64,000 nucleotides of DNA from Nevskiaceae bacterium (GTDB lineage: Bacteria; Pseudomonadota; Gammaproteobacteria; Nevskiales; Nevskiaceae), in contig SCVA01000002.1 of assembly GCA_004297005.1 (NCBI GenBank), positions 55,938 to 119,937 of the forward strand, given 5' to 3'. Shown piece by piece: positions 14,929 through 24,465 of this stretch. Position 1 is the first letter of the stretch; the number at the start of each line of letters is the position of its first letter. A program made the position numbers and the translations under genes. The notes below the pieces were generated by a model, which did no database searches, was not told the origin of the DNA, and saw only the letters and a list, made by a program, of their open reading frames with translations.

Positions 14929-14945
14929 CCGGCTGTTTCAGCCGG
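14929..14945. terminator. possible bidirectional terminator hairpin
   Basis: CCGGCTG-TTT-CAGCCGG forms a perfect 7-bp stem between the convergent ends of the giant protease and recO, overlapping the recO stop codon. There is no T-tract, so intrinsic termination is uncertain. Confidence 0.4.
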
Positions 14946-15645
14946 TGCCGACGGTGGCCAGCCCACGCAGTTCACGCAACAGCCGCGCGGTCTCCAGTGG
15001 CTTGCCGCCCAACTGGCGGCGCAGCGCCAGGCGCAGCAGGCGGCGTGCATCCTGGCGCTGGCCGGCCTCGGTCAGGCGATCCTCGCGCAGTGCGATCAGA
15101 CTGTCGCCGGCGAACACTTCCTCACCGTCATCGCCGACCGGCAGCGGGCCGCGTTCCCAGTCGTAGCGGTAGCGCTGTCCGGGGTCGAGATCGGCCGGCA
15201 GCCGCAGGCCATAGCCGAGCTCTTCCAGCAGCCGGCACTCGAAGGCGCGCAGGGCGGGCTCGCTGTCGTCAGCCAGCCGCAGCAGCAAGCTGACGTAGGC
15301 CGCGAACAGGATGGGATGTGGATCTTCCCGGGCGCAGAGCCGCATCAACAGCTCATTGGCATACCAGGCGCAAAACATCGCCTCGCCCACCAGCGGCACC
15401 GGCTGCCCCTGCGCCTCGACGCCCGTCACGGTGCCCAGCTCCCCACGCGCCGACCAGGACAGCAGCAGCGGTTGCAGCGGCTGCAGATAGGCACGGGTTC
15501 TGGAACGCGGACCGCGCGCACCCTTGGCGATCAGCCCGACCCGTCCGTGCTCGGGCGTGAACGCCTCGATCAGCAGGCTGGTGTCACCGTAACTGCGGGT
15601 GTGCAGCAGATAGGCCGGTTGCAGCTCGACGCGCCGGCTATGCAT
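14938..15645 (-). CDS. recO: DNA repair protein RecO
   Basis: 235 residues with an N-terminal OB fold (LLHTRSYGDTSLLIEAFTPE, then GRVGLIAKGARGPRS) and the RecO helical part (CAWYANELLMRLCARED, FECRLLEELGYG). It helps load RecA onto SSB-coated single strands with RecR. The Zn-binding cysteines of some RecO proteins are absent, as in many gammaproteobacteria. It is last in the lepA-to-recO run, 12 bp after era. Confidence 0.92.
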   Translation of the reverse strand: MHSRRVELQPAYLLHTRSYGDTSLLIEAFTPEHGRVGLIAKGARGPRSRTRAYLQPLQPLLLSWSARGELGTVTGVEAQGQPVPLVGEAMFCAWYANELLMRLCAREDPHPILFAAYVSLLLRLADDSEPALRAFECRLLEELGYGLRLPADLDPGQRYRYDWERGPLPVGDDGEEVFAGDSLIALREDRLTEAGQRQDARRLLRLALRRQLGGKPLETARLLRELRGLATVGTG

Positions 15646-15657
15646 GGCTAGCGAAGG

Positions 15658-16545
15658 CTATTCGCCGCCCGAGTATCCGAACTTGCTGAGCGCTTTGGGA
15701 TCGTCGCTCCAGTTCTCCTTGACCCGGCACCAGAGCTTCAAGAACACCTTGCGTCCCAGGGCACGCTCAAGGTCGCGGCGGGCGTTGGAGCCGATCAGCT
15801 TGAGCGTTTCGCCATCCTTGCCGATGACGATCTTCTTCTGGCCATCGCGTTCCACCCAGATCACTGCGGAAATCTTGTCGAGCTGACCTTCGCGCTCGTA
15901 CTTCTCGATTTCCACCGTGGTCGCGTAGGGCAGCTCCTGATGCAGGTTGCGAATAAGTTTTTCGCGGATGGTCTCGGCGGCGGCGAAGGCCACGTCATGC
16001 CCCACTACCATGTCCTCGGGGTACATCGGCTCGCCTTCGGGAAGACGTGCGAACAACTCCTCGGCCAGTCCGCTGAGGCCGTCCTTCTTGAGTGCCGACA
16101 GTGGCACCACGAACGCCCACTCACGTAGTTTGGCGAGCTTCTCCAGCTCTGGGAGCAGGCGCTCCTTCTCCTCCAGTCTGTCGATCTTGTTGATGACCAG
16201 GCCAACCGGTGTTTCCAGGCCCTCGAGGCGCTCGAGCACGGCGGCGTCCTCGTCGGTCCAGCGACCGGACTCGACCACGAACAAGATCAGATCGACATCG
16301 TGGATGGCGCCGGCAGCGGCCTGGTTCATCACCTTGTTGAGCGCGCGCTCCGCCTTGCGGTGCAGGCCCGGGGTGTCTACGAACACCACCTGACCGCGCT
16401 CGTCGTGCAGCACGCCCTGAATGCGGTGACGCGTGGTCTGCGGCTTGTGGCTGACGATGCTCACCTTGCGCCCAACCAAGGCGTTCAGCAGCGAGGACTT
16501 ACCGACGTTGGGGCGCCCAAGTATGGTCACCATTCCACTACGCAT
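15658..16545 (-). CDS. era: GTPase Era
   Basis: 295 residues: GTPase motifs GRPNVGKSSLLNALVG (G1), DTPG (G3) and NKID (G4), then a C-terminal KH domain (IVIGKDGETLKLIGSNAR). It binds the 3' end of 16S rRNA in 30S maturation. It overlaps rnc by 8 bp. The start may be the ATG at 16545 or the internal Met four codons later (MVTILGRPN). Confidence 0.95.
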   Translation of the reverse strand: MRSGMVTILGRPNVGKSSLLNALVGRKVSIVSHKPQTTRHRIQGVLHDERGQVVFVDTPGLHRKAERALNKVMNQAAAGAIHDVDLILFVVESGRWTDEDAAVLERLEGLETPVGLVINKIDRLEEKERLLPELEKLAKLREWAFVVPLSALKKDGLSGLAEELFARLPEGEPMYPEDMVVGHDVAFAAAETIREKLIRNLHQELPYATTVEIEKYEREGQLDKISAVIWVERDGQKKIVIGKDGETLKLIGSNARRDLERALGRKVFLKLWCRVKENWSDDPKALSKFGYSGGE

Positions 16546-17227
16546 GTGCGTTTTCCTTCAATTTTTCAATCATCAGGCGAGCGGCATCCTGCTCGGCCTG
16601 TTTGCGACTGGTACCACCAGACTGGGTTTCCTTGCCAGTGTCCGGCAAGCGGCAGCGAACCTGGAACACCCGCCGGTGAGGCGGGCCCTGCTCGGAAAGC
16701 ACTGCGTATTCGGGCAGTGGGCGCGACGCCGCCTGCAGCGCTTCCTGTAAGCGGGTCTTGGAGTCCTTGAGCGAATCGGGCTCGGGCGGCTGGCTCAGCA
16801 GCGGCTCGAACTGACGCAGGATCACCGCTCGTGCCGGTTCGAAACCGCCGTCCAGGTAAACCGCCCCGAACAGCGCCTCGAGAGCATCGGCGAGGATGGA
16901 TTCACGCCGGTAACCTCCACTTTTCAGCTCACCACTGCCCATGCGCAGTTGGTCGCCGAGATTCAGTCGCTTTCCAAGATTGGCGAGGGTGTCCTCGCAG
17001 ACCAGACTGGAGCGCCAGCGCGAAAGATCACCCTCGTCGGCCTTGGGCCAGACCGCGTAGGCGGCCTCGCCGATCACGAAATTGAGCAAGGCATCGCCGA
17101 GAAATTCCAGGCGCTCGTAATGGGCGCCGCCGGCGCTGCGATGGGTGAGTGCCCGCTCCAGCAAGGAGCCGTCGTTGAACTGGTAGCCGAGACTCCGCTG
17201 CAGTGCGGCCGCCAGATCCTGACTCAC
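16538..17227 (-). CDS. rnc: ribonuclease III
   Basis: The 229-residue protein carries the signature ERLEFLGDALLNFVIGE (RNase III Mg site), a second acidic site ADALEALFGAVYLDGG, and a C-terminal double-stranded RNA-binding domain (KTRLQEALQA ... GGTSRKQAEQDAA). It processes rRNA and structured mRNA. The GTG start overlaps the DUF4845 stop (4 bp), and the end overlaps era. Confidence 0.96.
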   Translation of the reverse strand: MSQDLAAALQRSLGYQFNDGSLLERALTHRSAGGAHYERLEFLGDALLNFVIGEAAYAVWPKADEGDLSRWRSSLVCEDTLANLGKRLNLGDQLRMGSGELKSGGYRRESILADALEALFGAVYLDGGFEPARAVILRQFEPLLSQPPEPDSLKDSKTRLQEALQAASRPLPEYAVLSEQGPPHRRVFQVRCRLPDTGKETQSGGTSRKQAEQDAARLMIEKLKENAHA

Positions 17228-17595
17228 TCGGCGCCGTCGATCGGTTCGCGACCCTGGAAGCTCAGCACCAGATCGGCGTTGTAGAACAGGTGTACGCGCG
17301 CCTCGTAGGCGTAGGTGAGATCGACCTTGCCGCGCTCGCTGCGCTCGATCTTGACCTGACGGTAGTCGAGGAAAGTGATGTCCTCGATATCCCAGCGCCG
17401 CTCCAGGCCTTTCTGCACAATGAACGGGTCGACATGACCTTCACTGGCCGCGCTTTTCACCGCCTTGGCCACCTTGAGCTGATTGGAGTAAAGCGGAAAA
17501 GTCTTGATGCCAATGGTCGCGACCAGGGCGATCGAGCCAAACACGAACAGCATCTTGAACAGCCCCATGCCCCGCTGGCGGCTACGCATCTGCAT
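17224..17595 (-). CDS. DUF4845 single-pass membrane protein
   Basis: 123 residues: a basic start (MQMRSRQRG), one membrane segment at about 11-30 (GLFKMLFVFGSIALVATIGI), and a periplasmic part with the pattern TFPLYSNQLKVAKAVKSA. It is the conserved protein found between lepB and rnc in many beta- and gammaproteobacteria. Its function is not known. Confidence 0.85.
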   Translation of the reverse strand: MQMRSRQRGMGLFKMLFVFGSIALVATIGIKTFPLYSNQLKVAKAVKSAASEGHVDPFIVQKGLERRWDIEDITFLDYRQVKIERSERGKVDLTYAYEARVHLFYNADLVLSFQGREPIDGAE

Positions 17596-17639
17596 ATCAG
17601 GACTCCGTTGTGTTGGACTTTGGCGAAGATGTCGCGATC

Positions 17640-18434
17640 TTAGCGGATGACGCCGCCGATGCGGGACAGCGCCGGGCGACTGGCCTCGGCATCCCAGCTC
17701 ATCCAGATCAGGAAGGCGCGACCCTTCAGATACGCCTCCGGCACGGTTCCCCAGTAGCGTGAGTCACTGGAGCCGTCGCGGTTGTCGCCCATCATGAAGT
17801 ACTGGCCTTCCGGCACCGTAAACTCGAAGTCCTGCGGCGGCCGGTCCGGGTTCTGCAGAATCTCGTGGACCACACCCTGGTAGTCCTCGCGATAGCGCAG
17901 CACCGGGCTGCCCTCGAACTCGCCCAGCGGCTCCTGGCTGACGAGCTGACCATTCACCGTCAACTGCTTGCCGACATAGCGCACCGTATCTCCGGGCAAA
18001 CCGATGACGCGCTTGATGAAGTCCATCCTCGGATCCACCGGGTAGCGGAACACCACCACGTCGCCGCGCTTGGGCTCGCCGAGCGCAAGTAGCTTGCAGT
18101 CGCCCACCGGGCAGCGCAGGCCGTAGGCAAAGCGGTTGACCAGGATGAAGTCCCCGACCCTCAAGGTCGGGATCATCGAGCCGGAAGGTATGCGGAAGGG
18201 CTCGACCACGAAGGAGCGCAGCAGGAAAACGGCGGCGATCACCGGAAAGAACTGGCGCCCGAAATCGACCAGCCAGTTGGCCTTGGCCGGCTCGGTGCCA
18301 GCTGCTGCGGCGGCCGCCTTGCGCGCCGGCTCCAGGCGGAAGCGGTCGAGCACCCAGAGCACGCCCGTGACGATGGTCAGGACGAACAGGATCGACGCGA
18401 AGTCGGTGCCGATGTGGGTGAAAAAGCCGCTCAT
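17640..18434 (-). CDS. lepB: signal peptidase I
   Basis: 264 residues with two membrane segments (about 13-30 and 62-77). The catalytic serine is in PSGSMIPTL (Ser86), and the general-base lysine is in DFIKRVIGLPGD (Lys141). The C-terminal GDNRDGSSDSRYWG box is typical. It cleaves signal peptides at the inner membrane and sits in the conserved lepA-lepB order. Confidence 0.95.
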   Translation of the reverse strand: MSGFFTHIGTDFASILFVLTIVTGVLWVLDRFRLEPARKAAAAAAGTEPAKANWLVDFGRQFFPVIAAVFLLRSFVVEPFRIPSGSMIPTLRVGDFILVNRFAYGLRCPVGDCKLLALGEPKRGDVVVFRYPVDPRMDFIKRVIGLPGDTVRYVGKQLTVNGQLVSQEPLGEFEGSPVLRYREDYQGVVHEILQNPDRPPQDFEFTVPEGQYFMMGDNRDGSSDSRYWGTVPEAYLKGRAFLIWMSWDAEASRPALSRIGGVIR

Positions 18435-18442
18435 CTAGTGCC

Positions 18443-20245
18443 TCACTTCTTCTTGTCCATGCCCAGCACCGCCAGGAAGGCTTCCTGCGGGATCTCCACC
18501 GAACCGACCTGCTTCATGCGCTTCTTGCCCTCTTTCTGCTTTTCGAGGAGCTTCTTCTTGCGGCTGGCGTCGCCGCCGTAGCACTTGGCGGTGACGTCCT
18601 TGCGCAACGCCTTGACCGTGGTGCGGGCGATGATCTTGGCGCCGATCGCGGCCTGGATGGCGACGTCGAACATCTGCCGGTGGATGACCTCCTGCATGCG
18701 CTCGCAGAGGTCGCGGCCGCGGTTGTAGGCGGCGTCGCGGTGGACGATGGTGGCCAGGGCATCGACCTTGTCGCCATTGACCAGCACGTCGAGCTTGACC
18801 ACGTCGGCGGCCTGGAAGCGGTCGAACTCGTACTCGAAGCTGGCAAAGCCGCGACTGACGCTCTTCAGGCGGTCGAAGAAGTCCAGCACCACTTCGGCGA
18901 GCGGCATCTCCACTTCCATCTGCACCTGGTTGCCGACGTAGCGCAGGTTCTTCTGCACGCCGCGCTTGTCCATGCACAGGGTCATCACCGCGCCGACGTA
19001 TTCGTTGGGCATCAGCACGCGGGCGGTGATGATCGGCTCGCGGACCTCCTCCAGGCTGCCGGGCTCGGGCAGGTCGGAGGGGTTGTCGATGCGCACCACC
19101 TCGCCATCGGTCTTCACCACCTCGTAGATCACGCTCGGCGCGGTGGTGATGAGGTTGAGGTTGTACTCGCGCTCCAGGCGCTCCTGCACGATCTCCATGT
19201 GCAGCATGCCGAGAAAGCCGATGCGGAAGCCAAAACCCAGGGCTCCGGAGTTTTCCGGCTCGAACTGCAAGGCCGAATCGTTCAGGCGCAGCTTCTGCAG
19301 CGATTCGCGGAAGTCCTCGAAGTCGTCGGCGTCGACCGGGAACATGCCGGCGAACACCCGCGGCTGCACCCGGGTGAAGCCGGGCAGCGCTTCCAGGCAG
19401 GGGTTGCTGGCGAGGGTGATGGTGTCGCCCACCGGCGCGCCGAAGATGTCCTTGATGTTGGCGACGATCATGCCGACTTCGCCGCACTCCAGCTGGTCCT
19501 TGAACGTGCGCTTGGGCGTGTTGACCGCGATCGAGCTGATCTCGTAGTCCTTGCCGGTGGACATCACCCGGATCTTCTGGCCCTTCTTCACCGAGCCGTG
19601 CATGACCCGCACCAGCGAGACCACACCCAGATAGTTGTCAAACCAGCTGTCGGCGATCAGGGCCTGCAGCTTGCCTTCGGGATTACCACGCGGCGGCGGC
19701 AGGCGCTTGGTGACTTCTTCCAGCACGTCGAGCACATTGAGGCCGGTCTTGGCGGAGATGCGGATCGCATCCTCGGCCGGCACGCCGATGATCTCCTCGA
19801 TCTCCTTCACCACCCGGTCCGGCTCGGCGTTCTGGAGGTCGATCTTGTTAAGCACCGTCATCACTTCGAGGTTGAGCTCGATGGCGGTGTAGCAGTTGGC
19901 GACACTCTGCGCCTCCACACCCTGGGAGGCGTCCACCACCAGCAGCGCGCCCTCGCAGGCGGCCAGCGAGCGGCTGACTTCGTAGCTGAAGTCGACGTGT
20001 CCGGGGGTGTCGATCAGGTTGAACTGGTAGAGCTCGCCATTGCGCGCCTTGTAGTGCAACTGCACCGCCTGCGCCTTGATGGTGATGCCGCGCTCGCGCT
20101 CGATGGGATTGTTGTCGAGAATCTGCTCGGTCATCTCGCGCTGTTCCAGCCCGCCGGTGAGCTGGATGAAGCGATCGGCCAGGGTCGATTTGCCGTGGTC
20201 GATGTGGGCGATGATGCAGAAATTGCGGATGTGGGACTGCTGCAT
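18443..20245 (-). CDS. lepA: elongation factor 4
   Basis: This 600-residue translational GTPase has G1 AHIDHGKST (13-21), [16 protein letters not shown] and NKIDL. The LepA C-terminal domain ends in [24 protein letters not shown]. It back-translocates stalled ribosomes or aids 30S assembly. The 5' leader contains a CCGACC...GGTCGG hairpin (20255-20273) just before the start, which could affect expression. Confidence 0.97.
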   Translation of the reverse strand: MQQSHIRNFCIIAHIDHGKSTLADRFIQLTGGLEQREMTEQILDNNPIERERGITIKAQAVQLHYKARNGELYQFNLIDTPGHVDFSYEVSRSLAACEGALLVVDASQGVEAQSVANCYTAIELNLEVMTVLNKIDLQNAEPDRVVKEIEEIIGVPAEDAIRISAKTGLNVLDVLEEVTKRLPPPRGNPEGKLQALIADSWFDNYLGVVSLVRVMHGSVKKGQKIRVMSTGKDYEISSIAVNTPKRTFKDQLECGEVGMIVANIKDIFGAPVGDTITLASNPCLEALPGFTRVQPRVFAGMFPVDADDFEDFRESLQKLRLNDSALQFEPENSGALGFGFRIGFLGMLHMEIVQERLEREYNLNLITTAPSVIYEVVKTDGEVVRIDNPSDLPEPGSLEEVREPIITARVLMPNEYVGAVMTLCMDKRGVQKNLRYVGNQVQMEVEMPLAEVVLDFFDRLKSVSRGFASFEYEFDRFQAADVVKLDVLVNGDKVDALATIVHRDAAYNRGRDLCERMQEVIHRQMFDVAIQAAIGAKIIARTTVKALRKDVTAKCYGGDASRKKKLLEKQKEGKKRMKQVGSVEIPQEAFLAVLGMDKKK

Positions 20246-20306
20246 GAGCTCAAGCCGACCGACGCAAGGTCGGAGCGGTTAAAAAATGGTCGCGGAGTAT
20301 AGCGGT

Positions 20307-20546
20307 TCAGGCCCTGGCCAAGGCGGCTTCCACCGCCGCCAGGTCCGGACGCACCGCGCAGACGAAGCTACCGTCGGGCGCCAGCAGCACCGGGATACTC
20401 AGGTCATAGGCCGCCAGCCAGGCGGGGTCGGAATCGACGTGAGCGCTCTCCACCTCCAGCCGCCCCTCGAACTCGGCCATCAGCTCGGCCTCGAAATCCT
20501 CGCAGAGATGGCAGCCGGGGCGGGTGAGCAGGGTGAAGCGGCGCAC
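20307..20546 (-). CDS. glutaredoxin-like family protein
   Basis: 79 residues with a thioredoxin-like fold and a CHLC active-site pair (LLTRPGCHLCEDFEAEL), then the cis-Pro segment SIPVLLAPDG. It belongs to the short glutaredoxin-like family (DUF836) often found next to mucD or lepA. The GTG start at 20546 lies 1 bp after the mucD stop; longer upstream extensions read into mucD and look like shadow. Confidence 0.8.
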   Translation of the reverse strand: MRRFTLLTRPGCHLCEDFEAELMAEFEGRLEVESAHVDSDPAWLAAYDLSIPVLLAPDGSFVCAVRPDLAAVEAALARA

Positions 20547-20547
20547 C

Positions 20548-22011
20548 CTATTTCTTCCTTTCGACCGGGGCTTCCGGCACCGCCAGCGCCAGGAACAGCG
20601 GCGCGCCATCACGCTGGATCAGCATCGGCACGCTGGACCCCGGCGCCAGGCGATCGACGACTTCCTTGAGGCGCTCGGCGCTATCGATGGACTGCCCTGA
20701 GAGAGTCAGCAGCACATCGCCCTCGCGCACGCCAGCGTCGAGCGCCGGACCGGCTTCGACCACCAGTACCCGCACGCCACCGGCCGGCACCCGGGTTTCG
20801 GCGCGGTCCTGCGCACTGAGCTTGTCCACGCCCAGACCCAGCGGCAGCCGCGAGCTCGCCGGGGTCTCACCGCCATTGGCGATCTCTTCCGGCAACTCAC
20901 CGATCTCCACCTTGATGGTGATCTGCTTGCCCTCGCGCAGCACTTTCAGGGGAACGTCGGCACCTGGATCAACGACCCCCACGAGGGGCGGCAGCTCGCT
21001 GGAAACGCCCAGAACTTGCCCGTCGAAGGCCAGAATCACGTCGCCGGGCTGGATGCCGGCCTTTTCCGCCGGCGAGCCGGGGATCACCTTGGCCACCAGC
21101 GCACCCTCGGCCCTAGCCATGCCGAAGCTCTGGGCCAGGGCACGGGTGACTTCCTGCACCACCACGCCCAGCCAGCCGCGGGTGACATGGCCCTTGTCCT
21201 TGAGTTGCTGAGCGACGCGCAGGGCGACGTCGATGGGGATCGCGAAGGCGATGCCGGAGTTGCCGCCGGTCTGGGAGTAGATCTGCGAATTGACGCCGAC
21301 CACCTCGCCCTTGAGGTTGAACAGCGGGCCGCCGGAATTGCCGGGATTGATCGCCGCGTCGGTCTGGATGAAGGGCACGTACTGCTCGGTGAACAGGCTG
21401 CGCCCCTTGGCTGAGACGATGCCGGCGGTCACCGAGTAGTCGAAGCCAAACGGCGAGCCGATCGCCATCACCCATTGCCCGACCCGCAGTTTGCCAACCT
21501 CGGCGACCTTCACCGCCGGCAGTTTGTCGGCATCGATCTTGAGCAGCGCGATATCGCTGGGCTCGTCCATGCCGACCACGGTGGCGGTCAGCTCCCGACG
21601 ATCGGACAGGCGCACCAGCACTTCCCTGGCATCCTTGACGACATGGGTGTTGGTGATGATGTAGCCGTCTTTCCAGAGCACGAAGCCGGAGCCCAGGGAC
21701 TGCTGCTCCTCGGGCGCCTCGTCACCCTCCTCGGCCGGCGGCACACCGTTCGGCGCATGCTGCTCGAGGAAACGCTTCATCCACTCCGGAAGGTTGTCCG
21801 GAACGGTCGCCCCGCCCTCCGTCGGTCCCGGCTCGGCTTCGGCGGCGGTTTCAACGGGGATGGTGCTGATGTTCACTACCGAGGGGCTGACTTCCTCCAC
21901 CAGGTCGGCGAAGTCTGGCAAGCGCACCTCGGCAGGAGTCCTGGAACAGGCCACCGAGAGCAGCGCGGCAACACACAGCGAGGCGACGCGCGGCCAGACG
22001 GCAAACGGCAT
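20548..22011 (-). CDS. mucD: periplasmic serine protease, Do/MucD type
   Basis: 487 residues from ATG 22011 (the frame is open further upstream, but that part has no family resemblance). There is a signal peptide or anchor at 1-22. The HtrA protease domain has catalytic His123 (TNTHVV), Asp153 (SDIALL) and Ser226 (NPGNSGGPL), followed by two PDZ domains. It degrades misfolded periplasmic proteins. In the rpoE-rseA-rseB-mucD order of Pseudomonas it restrains sigma-E signalling. An acidic, proline-rich insert at 55-105 precedes the protease core. Confidence 0.93.
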   Translation of the reverse strand: MPFAVWPRVASLCVAALLSVACSRTPAEVRLPDFADLVEEVSPSVVNISTIPVETAAEAEPGPTEGGATVPDNLPEWMKRFLEQHAPNGVPPAEEGDEAPEEQQSLGSGFVLWKDGYIITNTHVVKDAREVLVRLSDRRELTATVVGMDEPSDIALLKIDADKLPAVKVAEVGKLRVGQWVMAIGSPFGFDYSVTAGIVSAKGRSLFTEQYVPFIQTDAAINPGNSGGPLFNLKGEVVGVNSQIYSQTGGNSGIAFAIPIDVALRVAQQLKDKGHVTRGWLGVVVQEVTRALAQSFGMARAEGALVAKVIPGSPAEKAGIQPGDVILAFDGQVLGVSSELPPLVGVVDPGADVPLKVLREGKQITIKVEIGELPEEIANGGETPASSRLPLGLGVDKLSAQDRAETRVPAGGVRVLVVEAGPALDAGVREGDVLLTLSGQSIDSAERLKEVVDRLAPGSSVPMLIQRDGAPLFLALAVPEAPVERKK

Positions 22012-22063
22012 GGGCAGAGACTCCGAAACGGGGACAACAATTATTTTAGGCCGTGGGGCGGCC

Positions 22064-23047
22064 TCAGGGCTTGGCCGCGTCGGCGGCTTCCTTGAGCACG
22101 AGATGTTCGCCGATGTAGCGCACTGCGGCCGAGGGGGTTTCGCCGACCACGGTGACATGGAAGCTGCCATACATGCGGCCATAGGCATGCACCGCGCCCA
22201 TGCTGCTGAGGCCGCTGAAGGCCTTTTCCGGCGGCACATCCCGGGCGGCGAATAGCGAAACCGCCGACAGCCCGTCGGAAATCAGCACGTGTTCAACGGC
22301 GCCACGGCCGTCCTTGCCCGGGCGGCGATCACGCAGCGTCACCTTGAAGCCCGCGGGCAACTGCTCCAGGCGCAGGGGAAAGTCACTGAGATCGGCGTTG
22401 TCGGAGGGCGTCGGCTCCTGCCGCACCACGGTACGGAACTGGCGGGCATCGAGATCGGGCTCGAAGGCCTGAGCCGGCAGGCTTTCCGGGAAATCCACCT
22501 CGGTGAACATCACCTCTTCGAGAACCCGCCGATCACGGCTGACCAGACGCACCTTCAAGGGCACGCCGGACCCTTCGTCGGCCCAGATCTCGAAGCCATA
22601 GCGGTAGTCGTCCTTGGGCGCTAGTTCGACTCCCTTGCAACTGCGGCCGGCGATCCGGGCGCTGCCCAGCTCTCGCAACTCATACCAGGCTGCCAGGGCC
22701 GCCAGGGTTTCCGGTGAAACCTGGGTGAGAAGGCCCTTCAGTGCCGGACGCTTGAGGTCGAGCTTGCGTTCCTTGGGCAGCAGACAGGTGATCTTGTTGT
22801 CCTGACGAATGATCTCGCGCGGTTCGCCGGTCAGGGCGGTGAGGCGCTCGCGCTCCACCCCATCCGCATACCCGTGTACCAGGCGCAAGGACTCCATGGA
22901 ATTGCCGGCGCGGTAGATCACCACGCCCCGGTAGTTGACTGTACGGGAGGCGTCGGCGGCTTTGAGCAGAATTTGTTCGGGGTCGGCGTGAGCGCCGCCT
23001 GCGGCGACCAGGCCCAGTACACAGGCAGCAAGACAGCGGCGCAGCAT
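22064..23047 (-). CDS. rseB: sigma-E factor regulatory protein
   Basis: 327 residues with a signal peptide (cut about residue 22, AHA-DPE), an N-terminal LolA-like MucB/RseB domain (NYRGVVIYRAGN...SLRLVHGY) and a C-terminal domain. It binds RseA in the periplasm and protects it from DegS. It lies 2 bp after rseA. Confidence 0.93.
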   Translation of the reverse strand: MLRRCLAACVLGLVAAGGAHADPEQILLKAADASRTVNYRGVVIYRAGNSMESLRLVHGYADGVERERLTALTGEPREIIRQDNKITCLLPKERKLDLKRPALKGLLTQVSPETLAALAAWYELRELGSARIAGRSCKGVELAPKDDYRYGFEIWADEGSGVPLKVRLVSRDRRVLEEVMFTEVDFPESLPAQAFEPDLDARQFRTVVRQEPTPSDNADLSDFPLRLEQLPAGFKVTLRDRRPGKDGRGAVEHVLISDGLSAVSLFAARDVPPEKAFSGLSSMGAVHAYGRMYGSFHVTVVGETPSAAVRYIGEHLVLKEAADAAKP

Positions 23048-23049
23048 GC

Positions 23050-23670
23050 TTATTCGCCGTCCGCGGAATACCCCGTCGTGTTCACGACGAAGCGAGCGTT
23101 GGAAATGGCGCCGCCCATGCTGCGCTCGGCAAGCGTGTTGCTGTGTTCCATCAGATAGCCGTTCAGCACCTCGGCGGACGCGGCATTGAGCGGCTGACTG
23201 GCATCGCCATTGCGCTCCGGCGCGCTCCAGCGCACCTCGGCGCCATTACTGGCCTGAATTGCAGGCGCCACTGCGGCCACCGCCTGTGGCTCGGCCTGGC
23301 GACTCAGCGGCTGGCCAAAGAACAGCACCGCCGCGGCGATGCCGGCGGCGGCCGACAGCGGCACCAAGCTGCGCCAGCGCGGACGCGCGACCGGCGGCTG
23401 GCTGACCGGCTGGCGCCGGCTGTCCAATAGCACCACTTTGGGGTGCTCGAAGGCTTCCTGTTGCTCCTGCTGCAGGGCCGCCATCACGCCAGAACAGAAG
23501 TCCCCGCCGGATCGGCGCACCGTCACGCCTTCGCGGGCATCGCGCGCCTCCCAGACACGACTCCACTCAACCTTCAGAGCCGGGTCACGGTCCATCGCCT
23601 CCAGCAGGCCGTCCCATTCGGCGGCGGTGGCGGCGTTGTCAACAGCGGCGGAAAGCACTTCTCTGGACAT
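23050..23670 (-). CDS. rseA: anti-sigma-E factor
   Basis: 206 residues. The N-terminal cytoplasmic anti-sigma part (MSREVLSAAVDNAATAAEWDG...RDPALKVEWSRV) matches RseA/MucA. One membrane segment lies near residue 105-120 (LSAAAGIAAAVLFFG), followed by a Gln/Ala-rich periplasmic tail that rseB would bind. It holds RpoE inactive until cleaved. Confidence 0.88.
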   Translation of the reverse strand: MSREVLSAAVDNAATAAEWDGLLEAMDRDPALKVEWSRVWEARDAREGVTVRRSGGDFCSGVMAALQQEQQEAFEHPKVVLLDSRRQPVSQPPVARPRWRSLVPLSAAAGIAAAVLFFGQPLSRQAEPQAVAAVAPAIQASNGAEVRWSAPERNGDASQPLNAASAEVLNGYLMEHSNTLAERSMGGAISNARFVVNTTGYSADGE

Positions 23671-23721
23671 GCGGGACTTCCTGCTAAGAAACGTGCCGGC
23701 CAGACGGCCGCACGCAGACCA

Positions 23722-23749
23722 ATGAACCGTTCAGCAACGATAAAGTTCC
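23722..23749 (-). promoter_or_regulatory. candidate sigma-E promoter in front of rseA
   Basis: On the minus strand, GGAACTT (23749-23743) is a perfect match to the sigma-E -35 box. A weak -10-like TTCAT or TCATT lies 16-17 bp downstream (consensus TCTGA). It would start transcription inside the operon ahead of rseA-rseB-mucD. The weaker CAAACTT upstream of rpoE is less convincing. Confidence 0.35.
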
Positions 23750-23778
23750 GTGCGACCACGATGGAAGGTTGTCCATGG

Positions 23779-24351
23779 CTAGTCCAGCAGCGGTGCCAGC
23801 ACCGCGTCGATAGCCTCGCGGGCGCGGAAGATGCGGGAGCGGACGGTGCCGATCGGGCAGTCCATCGCCTCGGCGATCTCTTCGTAGGACAGCCCTTCCA
23901 GCTCGCGCAGGGTGATGGCCGTGCGCAGATCGGGGGGCAGCTTGGCGATGGCTTCCGCCACCTTCTCTTTGATCTCCTCGGACAGTGCCGTCGCTTCCGG
24001 CGTATCGCCATCGCTTAGTTGCTCGGTATGCCCGTAGAGTTCCGCGTCGGCAATGTCGATGTCGCGGTCGGCCGGCCGGCGCGAGCGTGACACCAGGTGG
24101 TTTTTCGCGGTATTGATGCCGATGCGGTACAGCCAGGTGTAGAAGGCGCTGTTGCCCTGAAAACCCTTGAGCGCGCGCCAGGCGCGGATGAAGGTTTCCT
24201 GCGCGACATCGGGGGCGTCACCATCGCCAACCAGACGGCTGACCAGTTGCACGATCTTGTGCTGGTACTTGCGCACCAGGAGCTCGAAGGCGCGCATATC
24301 GCCCGCCTGGGCCCTGGCCACCAGCTGCTCGTCTACGCCTTCCTCGCTCAT
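23779..24351 (-). CDS. rpoE: RNA polymerase sigma factor RpoE
   Basis: 190 residues of a group 4 (ECF) sigma factor. Region 2 is DMRAFELLVRKYQHKIVQLV...DVAQETFIRAWRALKGF, and region 4 is LEGLSYEEIAEAMDCPIGTVRSRIFRARE. The ATG at 24351 (MSEEGVDEQLVARA) gives the normal length; the open upstream extension looks unrelated. It controls the envelope-stress response and is the first gene of the rpoE-rseA-rseB-mucD operon. Confidence 0.96.
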   Translation of the reverse strand: MSEEGVDEQLVARAQAGDMRAFELLVRKYQHKIVQLVSRLVGDGDAPDVAQETFIRAWRALKGFQGNSAFYTWLYRIGINTAKNHLVSRSRRPADRDIDIADAELYGHTEQLSDGDTPEATALSEEIKEKVAEAIAKLPPDLRTAITLRELEGLSYEEIAEAMDCPIGTVRSRIFRAREAIDAVLAPLLD

Positions 24352-24465
24352 GCCTGGACCCGGCGGCGGTCTGAAATCGACCGGCTCTGCCGCGCTAAAC
24401 TCCCAAAATTCGCCGACGCACAGATCGCGCGTCCTCAATGAGCTTGAAGTCTAGCAAGTTTGAAC

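Noticed and set aside
18680..20302. 540-codon plus-strand frame over lepA
   Set aside because: His/Val/Asp-rich shadow of lepA without motifs.
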